DNA of 64,000 nt from Thermanaerosceptrum fracticalcis (GCF_000746025.2 NZ_CP045798.1:2551001-2615000); one strand, 5' to 3'. Positions 11,222 through 19,894 are shown, numbered from the stretch's first letter. Notes: generated by a model from the sequence alone, not told the origin. Numbers and translations are program-made.

Positions 11222-11671
11222 CTATTCCCCTGATGTCACTTGCACTTCTATGGCAGCTGTTACTTCCGGATGTAGTTTAATGGTAACAGGATATGTACCC
11301 AGGCTTTTTATGGCTCCTTTTAATTCTATTTTTCTTTTGTCCACTACCAGGCCATACTTCTTCTCCAAAGCATCCCCTATATCTTTGGTATTGATGGAAC
11401 CGAAGAGTCTTCCGCCTGCTCCTGTTTTGACCGCCAGGGTCAGGCTAACCTTAGAGAGCTTTTGCGCCAGCTCCTGGGCATTCTTTAGCTCCTCGGCTTT
11501 TTTCTTGGCTTCCAAAGCCTTCTGTCTTTCCAGTTCCTTAAGACTCTTCTCCGTAGCAAGAACGGCTAAACCTCTGGGAATCAGAAAGTTCCGGGCAAAA
11601 CCTTCAGCCACATTAAGGGTCTCTCCCTTTTTTCCCGTACCTTTAACATCCTGTAATAAAATCACTTTCAT
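11222..11671 (-). CDS. rplI: 50S ribosomal protein bL9
   Basis: 149 aa, with the conserved N-terminal rRNA-binding domain ([17 protein letters not shown], then [11 protein letters not shown]), the long connecting helix rich in Lys, Glu and Ala, and the C-terminal domain ([12 protein letters not shown]). GGAGG precedes the ATG. The start overlaps the stop of the upstream gdpP-like gene as ATGA, which indicates translational coupling. lonC begins 20 bp after its stop codon. Confidence 0.97.
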   Translation of the reverse strand: MKVILLQDVKGTGKKGETLNVAEGFARNFLIPRGLAVLATEKSLKELERQKALEAKKKAEELKNAQELAQKLSKVSLTLAVKTGAGGRLFGSINTKDIGDALEKKYGLVVDKRKIELKGAIKSLGTYPVTIKLHPEVTAAIEVQVTSGE

Positions 11672-12792
11672 ACTCTTACCTCCTTACAGAACACCTCTTC
11701 TAATATTTCCAACAAGGTTTTCTCTGTATTTTCCAGTGTATCATTTACTTGGGCGGCGGCAATGGTGAGATGGCCACCCCCACCCAGTCGTTCCATGATG
11801 GTCTGGACATTGAGCTCTCCCGTAGAACGGGCGCTTACCGCTGTCCCTCCCTGAAAAGGCCATAGCACAAAGGCAGCATTTACCTCGGCAATGTTAAGGA
11901 GTGCATCGGCTGTTTTGGCTGCTAGAAGCTGGGCATCGGGAGATATTTCCCTGCTTACCCCCAGGGCAGTTTGCCCACAGAGTATACGGGCGTTCCTGAT
12001 GACCTCCGCCTTCTTTCGCACCGTAACCATGTCATCCCGCAGGATTTTTTGGACTATGGTGGGCTCTGCTCCCACTCTGCGCAAATAGGAGGCTGCCTCA
12101 AAAGTCCTCACACCGGTTTGGTATACGAAGTTCTTGGTGTCCACAGTAATACCTGCCAGTAAAGCTGTGGCTTCAAACTTGCCAATTTCTACCTTGTCAC
12201 CCAGGTATTGCAGCAACTCTGTCACCAGTTCGCAGGTAGAAGAGGCATCGGTCTCCACATAGACAAGTTTCGCTTCAGATATAAATTCCTCTCCCCGCCG
12301 GTGATGGTCGATTACCACCACATCCTTTACCATATTGATGAGTTTAGGTTCAGCCAGCAGCGAGGGTTTATGGGTGTCAACGACAATGAGCAGGGTATCG
12401 GGATTTAGCACCCGCTGGACCTCAGACGTCTTAACCAGGGTATCCAGGAGAGGGCTCTTGGGCAGCAGGTCCAGCAATTTACCGATGGCAGGATTATGAT
12501 CATCAATGACCACCCAGGCCCTTTTCCCCAGGTCCTGTACTGCTTTGGCCACCCCTACAGCTGCCCCGAAGCTGTCGAAATCGGCCATATCGTGACCCAC
12601 AATGACCACCTGGGAAGCTTGGGCAATCAGCTCTTTTAAGGAATAGGCCATTGCCTGAGCAGTCTTATTTTCTGTACTTTTCTTGTACAACCCCTTTTTC
12701 TTTACTTTTACAAATTCATCCCTAAAAATCAGTAAAACTAAGGCTAAGATCAGGAGAATAATCACGGACAGGTTTGACAGCCAGGGATCCAC
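11668..12792 (-). CDS. Short GdpP-like DHH/DHHA1 phosphodiesterase
   Basis: Probable cyclic-di-AMP or linear dinucleotide phosphodiesterase. A single N-terminal membrane segment (about residues 8-25) is followed directly by a DHH domain ([26 protein letters not shown]) and a C-terminal DHHA1 domain ([12 protein letters not shown]). At 374 aa it lacks the second membrane helix and the PAS and degenerate GGDEF domains of classical GdpP (about 650 aa), yet keeps GdpP's place between yybS and rplI. No stop or frameshift lies upstream, so the shortening looks genuine. GTG 12792 has AAGGTGG 7 nt upstream; GTG 12798 is too close to that site. Confidence 0.8.
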   Translation of the reverse strand: MDPWLSNLSVIILLILALVLLIFRDEFVKVKKKGLYKKSTENKTAQAMAYSLKELIAQASQVVIVGHDMADFDSFGAAVGVAKAVQDLGKRAWVVIDDHNPAIGKLLDLLPKSPLLDTLVKTSEVQRVLNPDTLLIVVDTHKPSLLAEPKLINMVKDVVVIDHHRRGEEFISEAKLVYVETDASSTCELVTELLQYLGDKVEIGKFEATALLAGITVDTKNFVYQTGVRTFEAASYLRRVGAEPTIVQKILRDDMVTVRKKAEVIRNARILCGQTALGVSREISPDAQLLAAKTADALLNIAEVNAAFVLWPFQGGTAVSARSTGELNVQTIMERLGGGGHLTIAAAQVNDTLENTEKTLLEILEEVFCKEVRV

Positions 12793-12823
12793 AGCCACAC
12801 CACCTTATCCTCTGAGAATTTTA

Positions 12824-13801
12824 TTAGCTTTCCCCGGCCAGACGACGATAATTCAACACCAGGTCAAATAAGCCGACTATGGGGATAAGCAGTGAAACAT
12901 ATCTAAAGAAGAAAAAGACCAAAAAGATGAAAAGCAGGCGATAGCTAAAGGCCCTCTGTAACTTATGATGATAAAAGTACGCAATTACGGATAAACCCAG
13001 GACAAAAAGTACGGGATAATAGACCATCATGATATTACTACCGATGGTTGTTAAAGTCTTAATTTGCCAGTAGCTGCCGGCAAGGGACAAACCAAATCCG
13101 CCAATGAATCCCCATACTGTCCACCAGGGCAGCTGCCAGTTGCGGAAAGGGGGCAGTTGGGGAACGGGTATCCCTAGTTTAAATAAAATCTTTTGGGCGA
13201 TGATATAGTTCAAAAAGGCAGCCATTATCCCATAGGTTACAATTAAGGCTGGAAAGAGCACTATTAAGAGGTCTATAAAGCCTGCAAGCATCTGGCGCAT
13301 GTTCTCTTCCGTTAAACCACTGGTTCCATATTTATCAAAGAGTCCCAGGCTCCGGTACATCTCAATAGTGGGTTCAATGGTCTCTTTCAACTGGTCAACA
13401 AAGTTGATTTGATTCAGGCCTGAGATGAGAAGGGACACGCCAAAAGTAAGGAGAAAAGAAATGATGGCAACCCCTGTACCAGCCAATAAGGTAATCCCCG
13501 GTTTTATTCCTTTATTAAAAGCATATCCATAAAGTAAGGCCAACCCACCAAACTGCAAAACTAAAAACAAAGCTTCCAGGGGACTGGCTAGGGTAAAGAT
13601 TAGAAACCCAGCCACCACAGTGGACATGATGCCAATGCCTAAACCATGCCGGACAGTAGCAATAACGATGGGTATAGTCCAGACTAAATTGGTGAGAAAA
13701 CGAAGGAAAGGAAGGTAAAAACCGGCCAGGGCCAAAATGGCCGTCAAGGCGGCCATGAGCGCCCCCTCAACGATGGCCCGGGTACGCAAGGAACTATGCA
13801 C
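12824..13801 (-). CDS. YybS-family DUF2232 membrane protein
   Basis: 325 aa with about eight hydrophobic segments. The start TRAIVEGALMAALTAILAL resembles S-component-like membrane proteins, and the region near residues 190-215 is again strongly hydrophobic. The DUF2232/YybS family is typically encoded just before gdpP and rplI in Firmicutes, as here. Function unknown; a transport role is only suggested by its ECF-like fold. GTG start with GAGGTG upstream. It lies 4 bp after the MazG-like gene. Confidence 0.8.
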   Translation of the reverse strand: MHSSLRTRAIVEGALMAALTAILALAGFYLPFLRFLTNLVWTIPIVIATVRHGLGIGIMSTVVAGFLIFTLASPLEALFLVLQFGGLALLYGYAFNKGIKPGITLLAGTGVAIISFLLTFGVSLLISGLNQINFVDQLKETIEPTIEMYRSLGLFDKYGTSGLTEENMRQMLAGFIDLLIVLFPALIVTYGIMAAFLNYIIAQKILFKLGIPVPQLPPFRNWQLPWWTVWGFIGGFGLSLAGSYWQIKTLTTIGSNIMMVYYPVLFVLGLSVIAYFYHHKLQRAFSYRLLFIFLVFFFFRYVSLLIPIVGLFDLVLNYRRLAGES

Positions 13802-13805
13802 TCAC

Positions 13806-14120
13806 TTAGTCACCTCTCTTTATTTCCGTATACTCCCGGAGGGAGGAAAGATCACCATACCACTCTTCCAGGGGGTGTTTTTCTCTGAGGAGCCCCGTCA
13901 TTTTATTATGTATGGCCAGTTCCAGACGCCCGTAACTAATCCCCAAGCGTTTGGCCAAAAGAAAGCTGTTGATAACAATAACGGCCAGGGCTTCCATTAC
14001 CCCCTCTGTGTTACCCTTGAAAAGCGCTTTAAATAAGCCGGCCAGGGAACTGGTCAGCTCTGTTTTGAGCCATTCAATAGCTTTGATGTTTCTGGCTATA
14101 TCCAACTCCGGCCCTTGCAT
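13806..14120 (-). CDS. MazG-like family protein
   Basis: 104 aa, helical, with the IKAIEWLKTELTSSLAGLFKALFKGN start and a second helix pair around LAVIVINSFLLAKRLGISY. It matches the short MazG-like family found beside yybS and rpsR in Clostridia. Whether it hydrolyses nucleotides is unknown; the ExxE12-28ExxD signature of true MazG is not clear. GGAGG precedes ATG 14120. First gene of the yybS-gdpP-rplI-lonC string, preceded by a repeat-filled gap. Confidence 0.7.
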   Translation of the reverse strand: MQGPELDIARNIKAIEWLKTELTSSLAGLFKALFKGNTEGVMEALAVIVINSFLLAKRLGISYGRLELAIHNKMTGLLREKHPLEEWYGDLSSLREYTEIKRGD

Positions 14121-14155
14121 AAGAATTGCCTCCTAGTCTCTAATTCAAAAGGTCA

Positions 14156-14270
14156 GGGGACACACCTGCTTATTTGAGAAGTTACTAGTTACTAGTTATT
14201 AGTTACTAGTGATTTTTGTCGGACTTCAGAAGTCGGAAAACGGAAAGCGGAAAAGGACAGGAATGTCCCC
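14156..14270 (-). repeat. Inverted single copy of the REP-heptad unit
   Basis: Reverse-complement relative of the 7.0-7.5 kb array. It begins GGGGACACACCTGCTTATTTG, carries TTACTAG-type then CGGAAGT-type heptads, and ends GGACAGGAATGTCCCC; 115 bp. Termini GGGGACA and TGTCCCC are inverted. Lies upstream of the MazG-like gene. Confidence 0.8.
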
Positions 14271-14520
14271 AACTTATAGTTTAATTCTCTTTTTAGGGAT
14301 AAACTCCTCCCAACGGCTTTTGGTATTTTTAGTAGCCACTTTAATATTGTGGTAATTACCTTAAGTATCGACTTCCGATTTCCGAATTCTGCTTCCCACC
14401 ACCCGATACCCGCTACCCGAAAGCAAAAAAATATGAAGTTGACGAGTTGGGATTTGGGGAACGGGTAAAGTCAAGATACTGCGAACTAACTGCTAGTAAC
14501 TGGGAACTAGTAACTAATAA
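14271..14520. repeat. Degenerate heptad tracts before the rpsR terminator
   Basis: Seen: ACTTCCG-ATTTCCG-AATTCTG-CTTCCCA-CCACCCG-ATACCCG-CTACCCG (about 14371-14422) and AACTAAC-TGCTAGT-AACTGGG-AACTAGT-AACTAAT (about 14483-14520). No gene. Confidence 0.55.
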
Positions 14521-14521
14521 C

Positions 14522-14548
14522 TGAAAAAGGGAGCACTCCGCTCCCTTT
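14522..14548 (-). terminator. Terminator of rpsF-ssb-rpsR
   Basis: Minus-strand AAAGGGAGC / GCTCCCTTT stem, 5-nt loop, TTTTT tail, about 20 bp after the rpsR stop. Confidence 0.85.
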
Positions 14549-14567
14549 AGTTTTACCAAATTCTTTA

Positions 14568-14798
14568 TTATTCTGCAGTAAACGGCAGCAAGGCAACATT
14601 CCTGGCCCGCTTGATAGCGATGGTAAGCTGGCGCTGGTGTTTTGCACAGTTGCCGGAAATCCGGCGGGGCAGGATCTTGCCGCGCTCGGTGATGTATTTA
14701 CGCAGACGGCCTAACTCTTTATAATCAATGGATTCAACTTTATCTACACAAAAGCTGCACACTCTTTTGCGAGGGCGACGACCACGTTCACGTTTCAA
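14568..14798 (-). CDS. rpsR: 30S ribosomal protein bS18
   Basis: 76 aa; basic N-terminus [12 protein letters not shown] followed by CSFCVDK and the conserved [34 protein letters not shown] core. The two-Cys N-terminal motif is the zinc-ribbon-like form (only part of the usual Cys set is visible). Third gene of the rpsF-ssb-rpsR operon, which ends in a strong terminator. Confidence 0.97.
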   Translation of the reverse strand: MKRERGRRPRKRVCSFCVDKVESIDYKELGRLRKYITERGKILPRRISGNCAKHQRQLTIAIKRARNVALLPFTAE

Positions 14799-14822
14799 CT
14801 AATTTCCCTCCTTACCTGCAAT

Positions 14823-15215
14823 TTAAAAGGGAATATCATCATCAGTAAACTCTACTTCACTGCCAAATGTACTTATTCCCTGTGAGCCTCCACCTTCACG
14901 TCTGTCAAGGAACCTTACATTCTCCGCTACAACTTCGGTAACCCAGCGGCGCTGGCCATCTTTACCGTCGTAAGTTCTAACCTGGAGGCGGCCATCAATA
15001 GCTACCAGGCTTCCTTTACCAATAAAATTGGCACAGTTTTCCGCCTGTTTTTGCCATACGACGATGGGGATGAAGTCAGCTTCTCTTTCCCCCTCCTGAT
15101 TGGTTCTGTTCCTGTTCACTGCCAGGGTGAAAGTTGCTACAGCCGTGCCGCTTGGGGTATATCGTAATTCCGGATCTTTCGTAAGGCGACCGATTAGAAT
15201 TACCCTGTTTAACAC
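14823..15215 (-). CDS. ssb: Single-stranded DNA-binding protein
   Basis: 130 aa with the canonical start [22 protein letters not shown], the OB fold and the acidic tip DDDIPF that docks replication and repair partners. The reading frame extends to GTG codons at 15227 and 15224, but AGGTGG at 15229-15224 is positioned 8 nt before GTG 15215, and the family start matches this codon. Binds single strands during replication, repair and recombination. Between rpsF and rpsR, as in most Firmicutes. Confidence 0.96.
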   Translation of the reverse strand: MLNRVILIGRLTKDPELRYTPSGTAVATFTLAVNRNRTNQEGEREADFIPIVVWQKQAENCANFIGKGSLVAIDGRLQVRTYDGKDGQRRWVTEVVAENVRFLDRREGGGSQGISTFGSEVEFTDDDIPF

Positions 15216-15250
15216 ATTTATCACCACCTAATTAGTTTTTTAGGCAGTAA

Positions 15251-15538
15251 CTATTCGTCTTTTTTGATAATCATAAAACGGAGAATTTCGTCGGTAATCT
15301 TCATCACGCGGTCAAGCTCCTGGGCAGTACCAGCCTCACCCTTGAAGTTAACCAAGATGTAGATACCTTCACGATAGTCATTAATCTCGTAAGCCAGACG
15401 TCTCTTGCCCCACTTATCAGTGGAAATAACCTCGCCACCGTTAGCGCTGATCAGTTTGGTAAACTTTTCAATTACAGCGGCTACTTTTTCTTCGTCTAAA
15501 TCAGGCTTAAGGACATACATGATTTCGTAATTCCGCAT
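15251..15538 (-). CDS. rpsF: 30S ribosomal protein bS6
   Basis: 95 aa: [18 protein letters not shown] start and [21 protein letters not shown] core. ATG 15538 has GGAGG 10-11 nt upstream; an in-frame GTG at 15550 overlaps that site and is rejected. First gene of rpsF-ssb-rpsR. The gap upstream (15.55-15.75 kb) holds heptad-type repeats. Confidence 0.97.
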   Translation of the reverse strand: MRNYEIMYVLKPDLDEEKVAAVIEKFTKLISANGGEVISTDKWGKRRLAYEINDYREGIYILVNFKGEAGTAQELDRVMKITDEILRFMIIKKDE

Positions 15539-15639
15539 CTTTAACTTCACCTCCTCCCTATGGACTAAACGGCCCCATCTCTCGCGATGAAGCAGGGATG
15601 TTACAGCAAATGATTATAGCATACTTCGCCAGGATACAC

Positions 15640-15751
15640 AAGATTAGTTGATAGTTGTTAGTAAATCGTTATTAAACTCTTTGCTTGAAGCGTTACTGTT
15701 CCAATTTTACTACCAACTGCCAACTAACAAATACCAACTGGAAACACCGGA
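15640..15751. repeat. Heptad repeats upstream of rpsF
   Basis: TTGATAG-TTGTTAG near 15648 and ACTACCA-ACTGCCA-ACTAACA-AATACCA-ACTGG near 15708-15742, again 7-bp units. Confidence 0.5.
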
Positions 15752-15964
15752 TTATTCCGGCGTTTCCGTTGGCGCATCCGGGCCCCGCTTAAGGACTTTT
15801 TTAACTCCTTTTTCAAAAGACGGCCTGTCCAACCAGACCTGCCTGCCGCATTTCAGACATTTGATACGAAAATCCATACCCGTCCGCAGCACTTCCCATT
15901 CATCGCCGCCACAGGGATGTTTTTTTCGCATTTTGACAACATCACCTAAATAAAACTGTGCCAT
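15752..15964 (-). CDS. DUF951 family protein
   Basis: 70 aa. Starts MAQFYLGDVVKMRKKHPCGGDEWEVLR, then DFRIKCLKCGRQVWLDRPSFEK: the Cys residues in HPCG and CLKCG suggest a small zinc ribbon. The family lies next to mscS or rpsF in many Firmicutes; function unknown. ATG 15964 has AAGGGTG 8 nt upstream. It begins inside the end of the mscS gene region, close enough for co-translation. Confidence 0.85.
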   Translation of the reverse strand: MAQFYLGDVVKMRKKHPCGGDEWEVLRTGMDFRIKCLKCGRQVWLDRPSFEKGVKKVLKRGPDAPTETPE

Positions 15965-15969
15965 CTCTC

Positions 15970-16878
15970 TCACCCTTCACTGTGCTGTACCTTGCTTTTC
16001 TTACGGCCTTCGTTTTCCGCAGGCTGGATATACACCCGGCGGGGATAGGGTATTTCAATCCCTTCTTTGTCGAAGGTTTCTTTAATCCTGCGGCGCATTT
16101 CCCTTTCCACAGCCCACTGTTCCATGGGTTTGGTTTTAGCAATAATGCGGACCAGGACTTCTGATTCGCCCAGATTGACAACACCCAGAACATCGGGACC
16201 TTCTGTAATCACATGGGCATAGTCCCTGGCCATCCCTCTGGCGATCTCTCCCAGGACTTTCAAAGCATGATTAATATCCTCTTCATAGGCGATTCCCACT
16301 TCCACCAAAGCTCGCATACTGCCACGGTTGTGGTTTGTAACTTTCGTAATTTCCCCGTTAGGGATGATATGGAGCTGTCCCCCCCAGTCTCTAAGTTTGG
16401 TGGCCCTCAAACCCACTTCTTCCACAATACCGCCCACGCCTGCGGTTTCGATATATTCACCTACGGAAAACTGGTCTTCAAACAAAATGAAGAAACCGGT
16501 AATCACGTCACGAACCAGGTTCTGGGCGCCGAAACCAACAGCCAAACCTAAGATACCGGCGGCAGATAAAACGGCGGTCACCGGCACTTTTAATTCATCC
16601 AGGATAGTAATAGCAGCTATAAAATAGATAGCATACCGTAAAACACTTTTTAAGAGGGCTTTTAAGGTATTCTTCTTGCGTTCATCAAAGCTGATTTTTC
16701 CCGGTATGTACTGAACCTGGAAAACTCTTTCTATTAATAAATACCCCAGAGACATGGCGATACGGGCTACCACTAAGATCAATAAAATCATCAAGGCTTT
16801 AGTACCCCATAATTTCAAATCCTCTATCTTAAAAATATCCGTGAAAAAGGTGATACTAGCCCAACTGGTTAACAACAT
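15970..16878 (-). CDS. Small-conductance mechanosensitive channel, MscS family
   Basis: 302 aa. Three membrane segments at about residues 25-45, 75-95 and 105-125; the third carries the pore-lining, Gly/Ala-rich AGILGLAVGFGAQNLVRDVITG stretch typical of MscS TM3. The cytoplasmic beta and alpha/beta domains follow (FEDQFSVGEY, ATKLRDWGGQLHIIPNGEI), and RRVYIQPAEN ends the folded part. It releases solutes on hypo-osmotic shock. ATG 16878 follows GGAGGAG and overlaps the HEAT-repeat gene by 23 bp. Confidence 0.92.
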   Translation of the reverse strand: MLLTSWASITFFTDIFKIEDLKLWGTKALMILLILVVARIAMSLGYLLIERVFQVQYIPGKISFDERKKNTLKALLKSVLRYAIYFIAAITILDELKVPVTAVLSAAGILGLAVGFGAQNLVRDVITGFFILFEDQFSVGEYIETAGVGGIVEEVGLRATKLRDWGGQLHIIPNGEITKVTNHNRGSMRALVEVGIAYEEDINHALKVLGEIARGMARDYAHVITEGPDVLGVVNLGESEVLVRIIAKTKPMEQWAVEREMRRRIKETFDKEGIEIPYPRRVYIQPAENEGRKKSKVQHSEG

Positions 16879-17746
16879 TGCTTTTCTCCTCCGTTACTGT
16901 AGAAACACTTTCTATGGTTTTCAGATAGTTTTGAGCGCATTCCCGCACCCATTCATCTTCATCATGCAAAAAAGCCTCCACGAAATCCCGGGCTTCTTTT
17001 ATTTCTAGTTTTGCCAAAACCTCCAGGGCCTTAGCCCTAAGGGTCCACTGGGGTTCAGCCAAGCACATGACAACCTCAGGCCAAAATTCAGTAAAAGAAA
17101 AGCTGGCTATGGCCTCCAGGGCTTTGTTTTTCAACTTGAAGTCATCATGTTTCAAAGCTTCTGCCACCAAATCCTTACACTTGGGATTTACCGCATGGGT
17201 GAGCAGTTCCAGGATGTGTGCCTGTACAGGAGGGGTTGCCCGTGGAAATGCTTCCAGCAGAGCTTCCTCAGCATAATACCCCATGACCAGGAGTACTTCT
17301 CCTACTCGGGAAGGTAAGGCAGCGCCCTCAAGAAGAGCATCTACAAGATAAGGAACAACCAGGCGGGGGGTGTGGTGCTTGAGAGCCCCCGCAGCTGCCA
17401 GCTGCACACTTTCATCCTTGCTGCTTAAGAGCCTGACCAGGATTTCTACTGTTTCCCGGGAAGGCAAATAGCCTAGACACTCAATGGCCAAAAGCCTTTC
17501 TGTCCGCTCTTCCACAAGACTTTCCAGCAAATGTATTTTATCCCCCAAAAGTAACCTGACCAGGTTTCTGCCTTTCACTTTGTTCAGGGAAGGTAATGTT
17601 AATTTTATTAACTCCCATCCTGTGACAAACTCAATTTTTTCTAAGTTTTTCCGTAAATCTTGCGGGAACGTATCAGGGCTTTCTATAATGGATTTTTTTA
17701 ATTCCTCCAAGCTTATCTTTGTGCTGCCAAAGCCAAACCAAGCCAT
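16856..17746 (-). CDS. HEAT-repeat protein
   Basis: 296 aa, entirely helical, with about five HEAT/PBS-type repeats recognisable from residue 75 on (e.g. LLAIECLGYLPSRETVEILVRLL, SVQLAAAGALKHH, LRAKALEVLAKLEIKEARDFVEAFLHDEDEWVRECA). Likely a protein-interaction scaffold; partner unknown. The N-terminus MAWFGFGSTKISLEELKKSI is not a signal peptide. ATG 17746 has GGTGG upstream; the frame extends to GTG 17758 within the ribosome site. Coupled to mscS by overlap, so a role connected with the channel is possible but unproven. Confidence 0.8.
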   Translation of the reverse strand: MAWFGFGSTKISLEELKKSIIESPDTFPQDLRKNLEKIEFVTGWELIKLTLPSLNKVKGRNLVRLLLGDKIHLLESLVEERTERLLAIECLGYLPSRETVEILVRLLSSKDESVQLAAAGALKHHTPRLVVPYLVDALLEGAALPSRVGEVLLVMGYYAEEALLEAFPRATPPVQAHILELLTHAVNPKCKDLVAEALKHDDFKLKNKALEAIASFSFTEFWPEVVMCLAEPQWTLRAKALEVLAKLEIKEARDFVEAFLHDEDEWVRECAQNYLKTIESVSTVTEEKSNVVNQLG

Positions 17747-17819
17747 TAAATCCACCACCCATTGAGTGATCCTACAATAGCTCCACTGAACACAATTCCT
17801 TCTTACGTGATGTTCTGCA

Positions 17820-18548
17820 CTACTGCCAGAGGGTAATCAATTTGCTGAACAATAAGGTAAAGGCTGAAATAAAATAGGGCACCAGCTGGGACTGGTTCAT
17901 CGTCTTAAGCACAGAAGAAAACAGCGAGGGCTGGGCCGCCGACGTCAAAGAAAGCAGGGGACTGATGATTCCCACAAAAATCGTCAAAGTGAGGGCGCTA
18001 AGGGCCAATCCTATGACGGTGCCGCTGAGCCGGTTGAGATCTCCCAAAAGGGAATTCTGCGTACAGCGAGTAAGCCCCTCGGCTAAAAGTACTGCAGCCT
18101 TGTCCACCACAAGCCAGATAAGAAAGAAGGCCAACCCGTTAATAAGGGCAATGGCGACCAGGTAATGAATCAGTTCTCCTAAATTATTGAAGGAACTAAG
18201 GGTTGTCCACCATTTCTGTAAATAATCCATCAGGTGAAGCTTAATTTCCGGAGGAAGGCTCGAGCTTTCCAGCTGTTTGATTATATCGGGAAGAGGGATT
18301 TTCGTTAGCTGCAGTGTACTAACGGCCGGAGGTAACATGACATGGGCTTTGAAGAACTGGCTTACTTTTAAAGTGAGGGAGAATTGTTGATTAAGCCATC
18401 CGGCAAGCTGCGGGTAATATTTTATAGCGACAAACAATCCCAGCAGGTTTGCCGCAAGGTAACACAAACTCCCTAAAAGACCCCTTCTATAACCATTGAT
18501 GGCACCTACGACCAGAAATACAATAATCACCAGGTCTACAATATTCAA
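17820..18548 (-). CDS. CvpA-family membrane protein
   Basis: 242 aa; starts LNIVDLVIIVFLVVGAINGYRRGLLGSLCYLAANLLGLF, the classical CvpA opening, with four to five membrane segments. CvpA relatives are linked with colicin V production in E. coli and with envelope homeostasis; the role in Firmicutes is unclear. TTG 18548 is preceded by GGAGG at 9 nt; an upstream in-frame ATG at 18614 lacks a site and adds a non-conserved extension. It is followed after 70 bp by the HEAT-repeat gene. Confidence 0.85.
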   Translation of the reverse strand: MNIVDLVIIVFLVVGAINGYRRGLLGSLCYLAANLLGLFVAIKYYPQLAGWLNQQFSLTLKVSQFFKAHVMLPPAVSTLQLTKIPLPDIIKQLESSSLPPEIKLHLMDYLQKWWTTLSSFNNLGELIHYLVAIALINGLAFFLIWLVVDKAAVLLAEGLTRCTQNSLLGDLNRLSGTVIGLALSALTLTIFVGIISPLLSLTSAAQPSLFSSVLKTMNQSQLVPYFISAFTLLFSKLITLWQ

Positions 18549-18652
18549 ACCCCAACACCTCCTATAAGAATGTTCGCCACATACTTCCCTACTCCTGCCA
18601 TTTACCCTTATCACAAAATTCTTTCCCAGTATTAGAGAATAAAAGCTCCTAA

Positions 18653-18682
18653 TAAAAAAATCCCCCTCGCATTTCGAGGGGA
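18653..18682 (-). terminator. Terminator of the BusR-like gene
   Basis: Minus-strand CCCCTCG / CGAGGGG stem with 5-nt loop followed by GATTTTTTT. Confidence 0.8.
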
Positions 18683-18730
18683 CAAAGAAGAAGGATATTT
18701 GGAGAGCAAAGCATACATATAAAATAAATA

Positions 18731-19369
18731 TTAATCTCGCTTAGGTTCTTCGTTGATCATTTCCTTTACGCGTTCCTTGGCCCCGGCAGTTCCCACCAAA
18801 ATCAGGACATCGTTTTCTTCTAAAACTAAATCTGGAGGGGGAGAGAAAATCTCCTCGCCTTGCCGGATCACAGCCACAACGGTAGCTCCCGTATGATAGC
18901 GTATGTTGGTAGCACTAATGGTCCGGCCAACCATCCAGGATGAGGGAGGAATCGTCACTTCTTCAATCTGCTGCAAAATGGAAGACTTCTGGAATGAATA
19001 CTCCAGGAGTTTGGAAAGTTCTTTTTCCAGTTCCATATCCAAATTACGCCGTCTTTCCAGTAAATCATTGATGCGGTTCCTTAAGTTAATGATTTCTTGA
19101 CGTTCACTATATTCAGCCAAATATTCCTTAGCCAATTTGCCGGACTTAATGATTATCCCACTGCCCGTAACTGCCTCTACCACACCTATGTTTTGTAAAA
19201 GGGCAATACTTCTTCTAATGGTTTCCGGTGATACATTATATGTCCCCGCTAGAAGAGAACGCCCCGAAAGTTTTTGGCCTACCCGGAACTCCCCACGTGC
19301 AATCCTCTGAGCAATATCAATAGCGATTTGCTCATAACGAGATTGTCCCGTATCTAAACGCTGCTGCAT
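18731..19369 (-). CDS. GntR/RCK_C (TrkA-C) transcriptional regulator, BusR-like
   Basis: 212 aa. N-terminal winged helix of the GntR family (SRYEQIAIDIAQRIARGEFRVGQKLSG), a central coiled coil (about residues 95-135) and a C-terminal RCK_C/TrkA-C domain (WMVGRTISATNIRYHTGATVVAVIRQGE...NDVLILVG). This architecture is that of BusR, which binds c-di-AMP through RCK_C and represses compatible-solute uptake. ATG 19369 has GGGGAGG 8 nt upstream; the frame extends to 19429 without a ribosome site. No transporter gene is adjacent, so its regulon must be elsewhere or be autoregulation. Confidence 0.85.
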   Translation of the reverse strand: MQQRLDTGQSRYEQIAIDIAQRIARGEFRVGQKLSGRSLLAGTYNVSPETIRRSIALLQNIGVVEAVTGSGIIIKSGKLAKEYLAEYSERQEIINLRNRINDLLERRRNLDMELEKELSKLLEYSFQKSSILQQIEEVTIPPSSWMVGRTISATNIRYHTGATVVAVIRQGEEIFSPPPDLVLEENDVLILVGTAGAKERVKEMINEEPKRD

Positions 19370-19434
19370 TCTTGAGACCTCCCCAACATATTTCGCAACC
19401 ATTTTACCAAACTTTTTCCCAGTCCGCAAAGGGG

Positions 19435-19660
19435 ACTGTTTACGACTTCCGCTTTCCGACGTCCGACGTCTTTTTTTGGCGAATACGGCTTCGCCTCCCG
19501 ATATCCGATATCCGATTTCCGAGTTTAATTGCTTCCTAGTTCATGTTCCAGTACAGCATTATCGGAAGTCGGTGGTCGGAAGTCGGTGAGCGTAAAGCGT
19601 CGGATACTACCAACTATCAACTAACAACCAACAACTAACAACTAACAACCGAGGAGACCT
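19435..19660. repeat. Heptad repeats upstream of the BusR-like gene
   Basis: CTTCCGN, ATATCCG and GTCGGAA families, then ACTATCA-ACTAACA-ACCAACA-ACTAACA-ACTAACA-ACC near 19608-19650. No gene. Confidence 0.6.
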
Positions 19661-19677
19661 TACGGCCTCCTTTAGTT

Positions 19678-19876
19678 TATCCCATAAAACTCATTTTAAA
19701 TAAGGCAGAAGCTAATTTGAGGAAACCCCGCACATTGGCAAACTGGGGTCCGTTTACTAAAACAGCTTGCGGGAACTTAGGCAGGAAATACTCGGAGATT
19801 GCCTTACCCCCGCCGCCTGTTAAAAGAATGACATCAATTTCTCTCTTGTCCCAAATAGAGTTACTCTGGTCCTGAT
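19678..19876 (-). pseudogene. C-terminal remnant of a ParM/StbA-like actin ATPase
   Basis: Minus-strand frame encodes about 63 residues: WDKREIDVILLTGGGGKAI, then YFLPKFPQAVL and GPQFANVRGFLKLASALFK, ending in TAA at 19678. The LLTGGGG and QFANVRGF elements are the last conserved parts of ParM-like plasmid/chromosome segregation ATPases (family recall). The frame is closed upstream by TAG at about 19877-19879, and no start or ribosome site exists, so the N-terminal 250 or so residues are gone. It lies between the Ig-like surface protein gene and a heptad tract, consistent with deletion during rearrangement. Confidence 0.7.
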
Positions 19877-19894
19877 TTGTCTAGAGCGGCAGTT

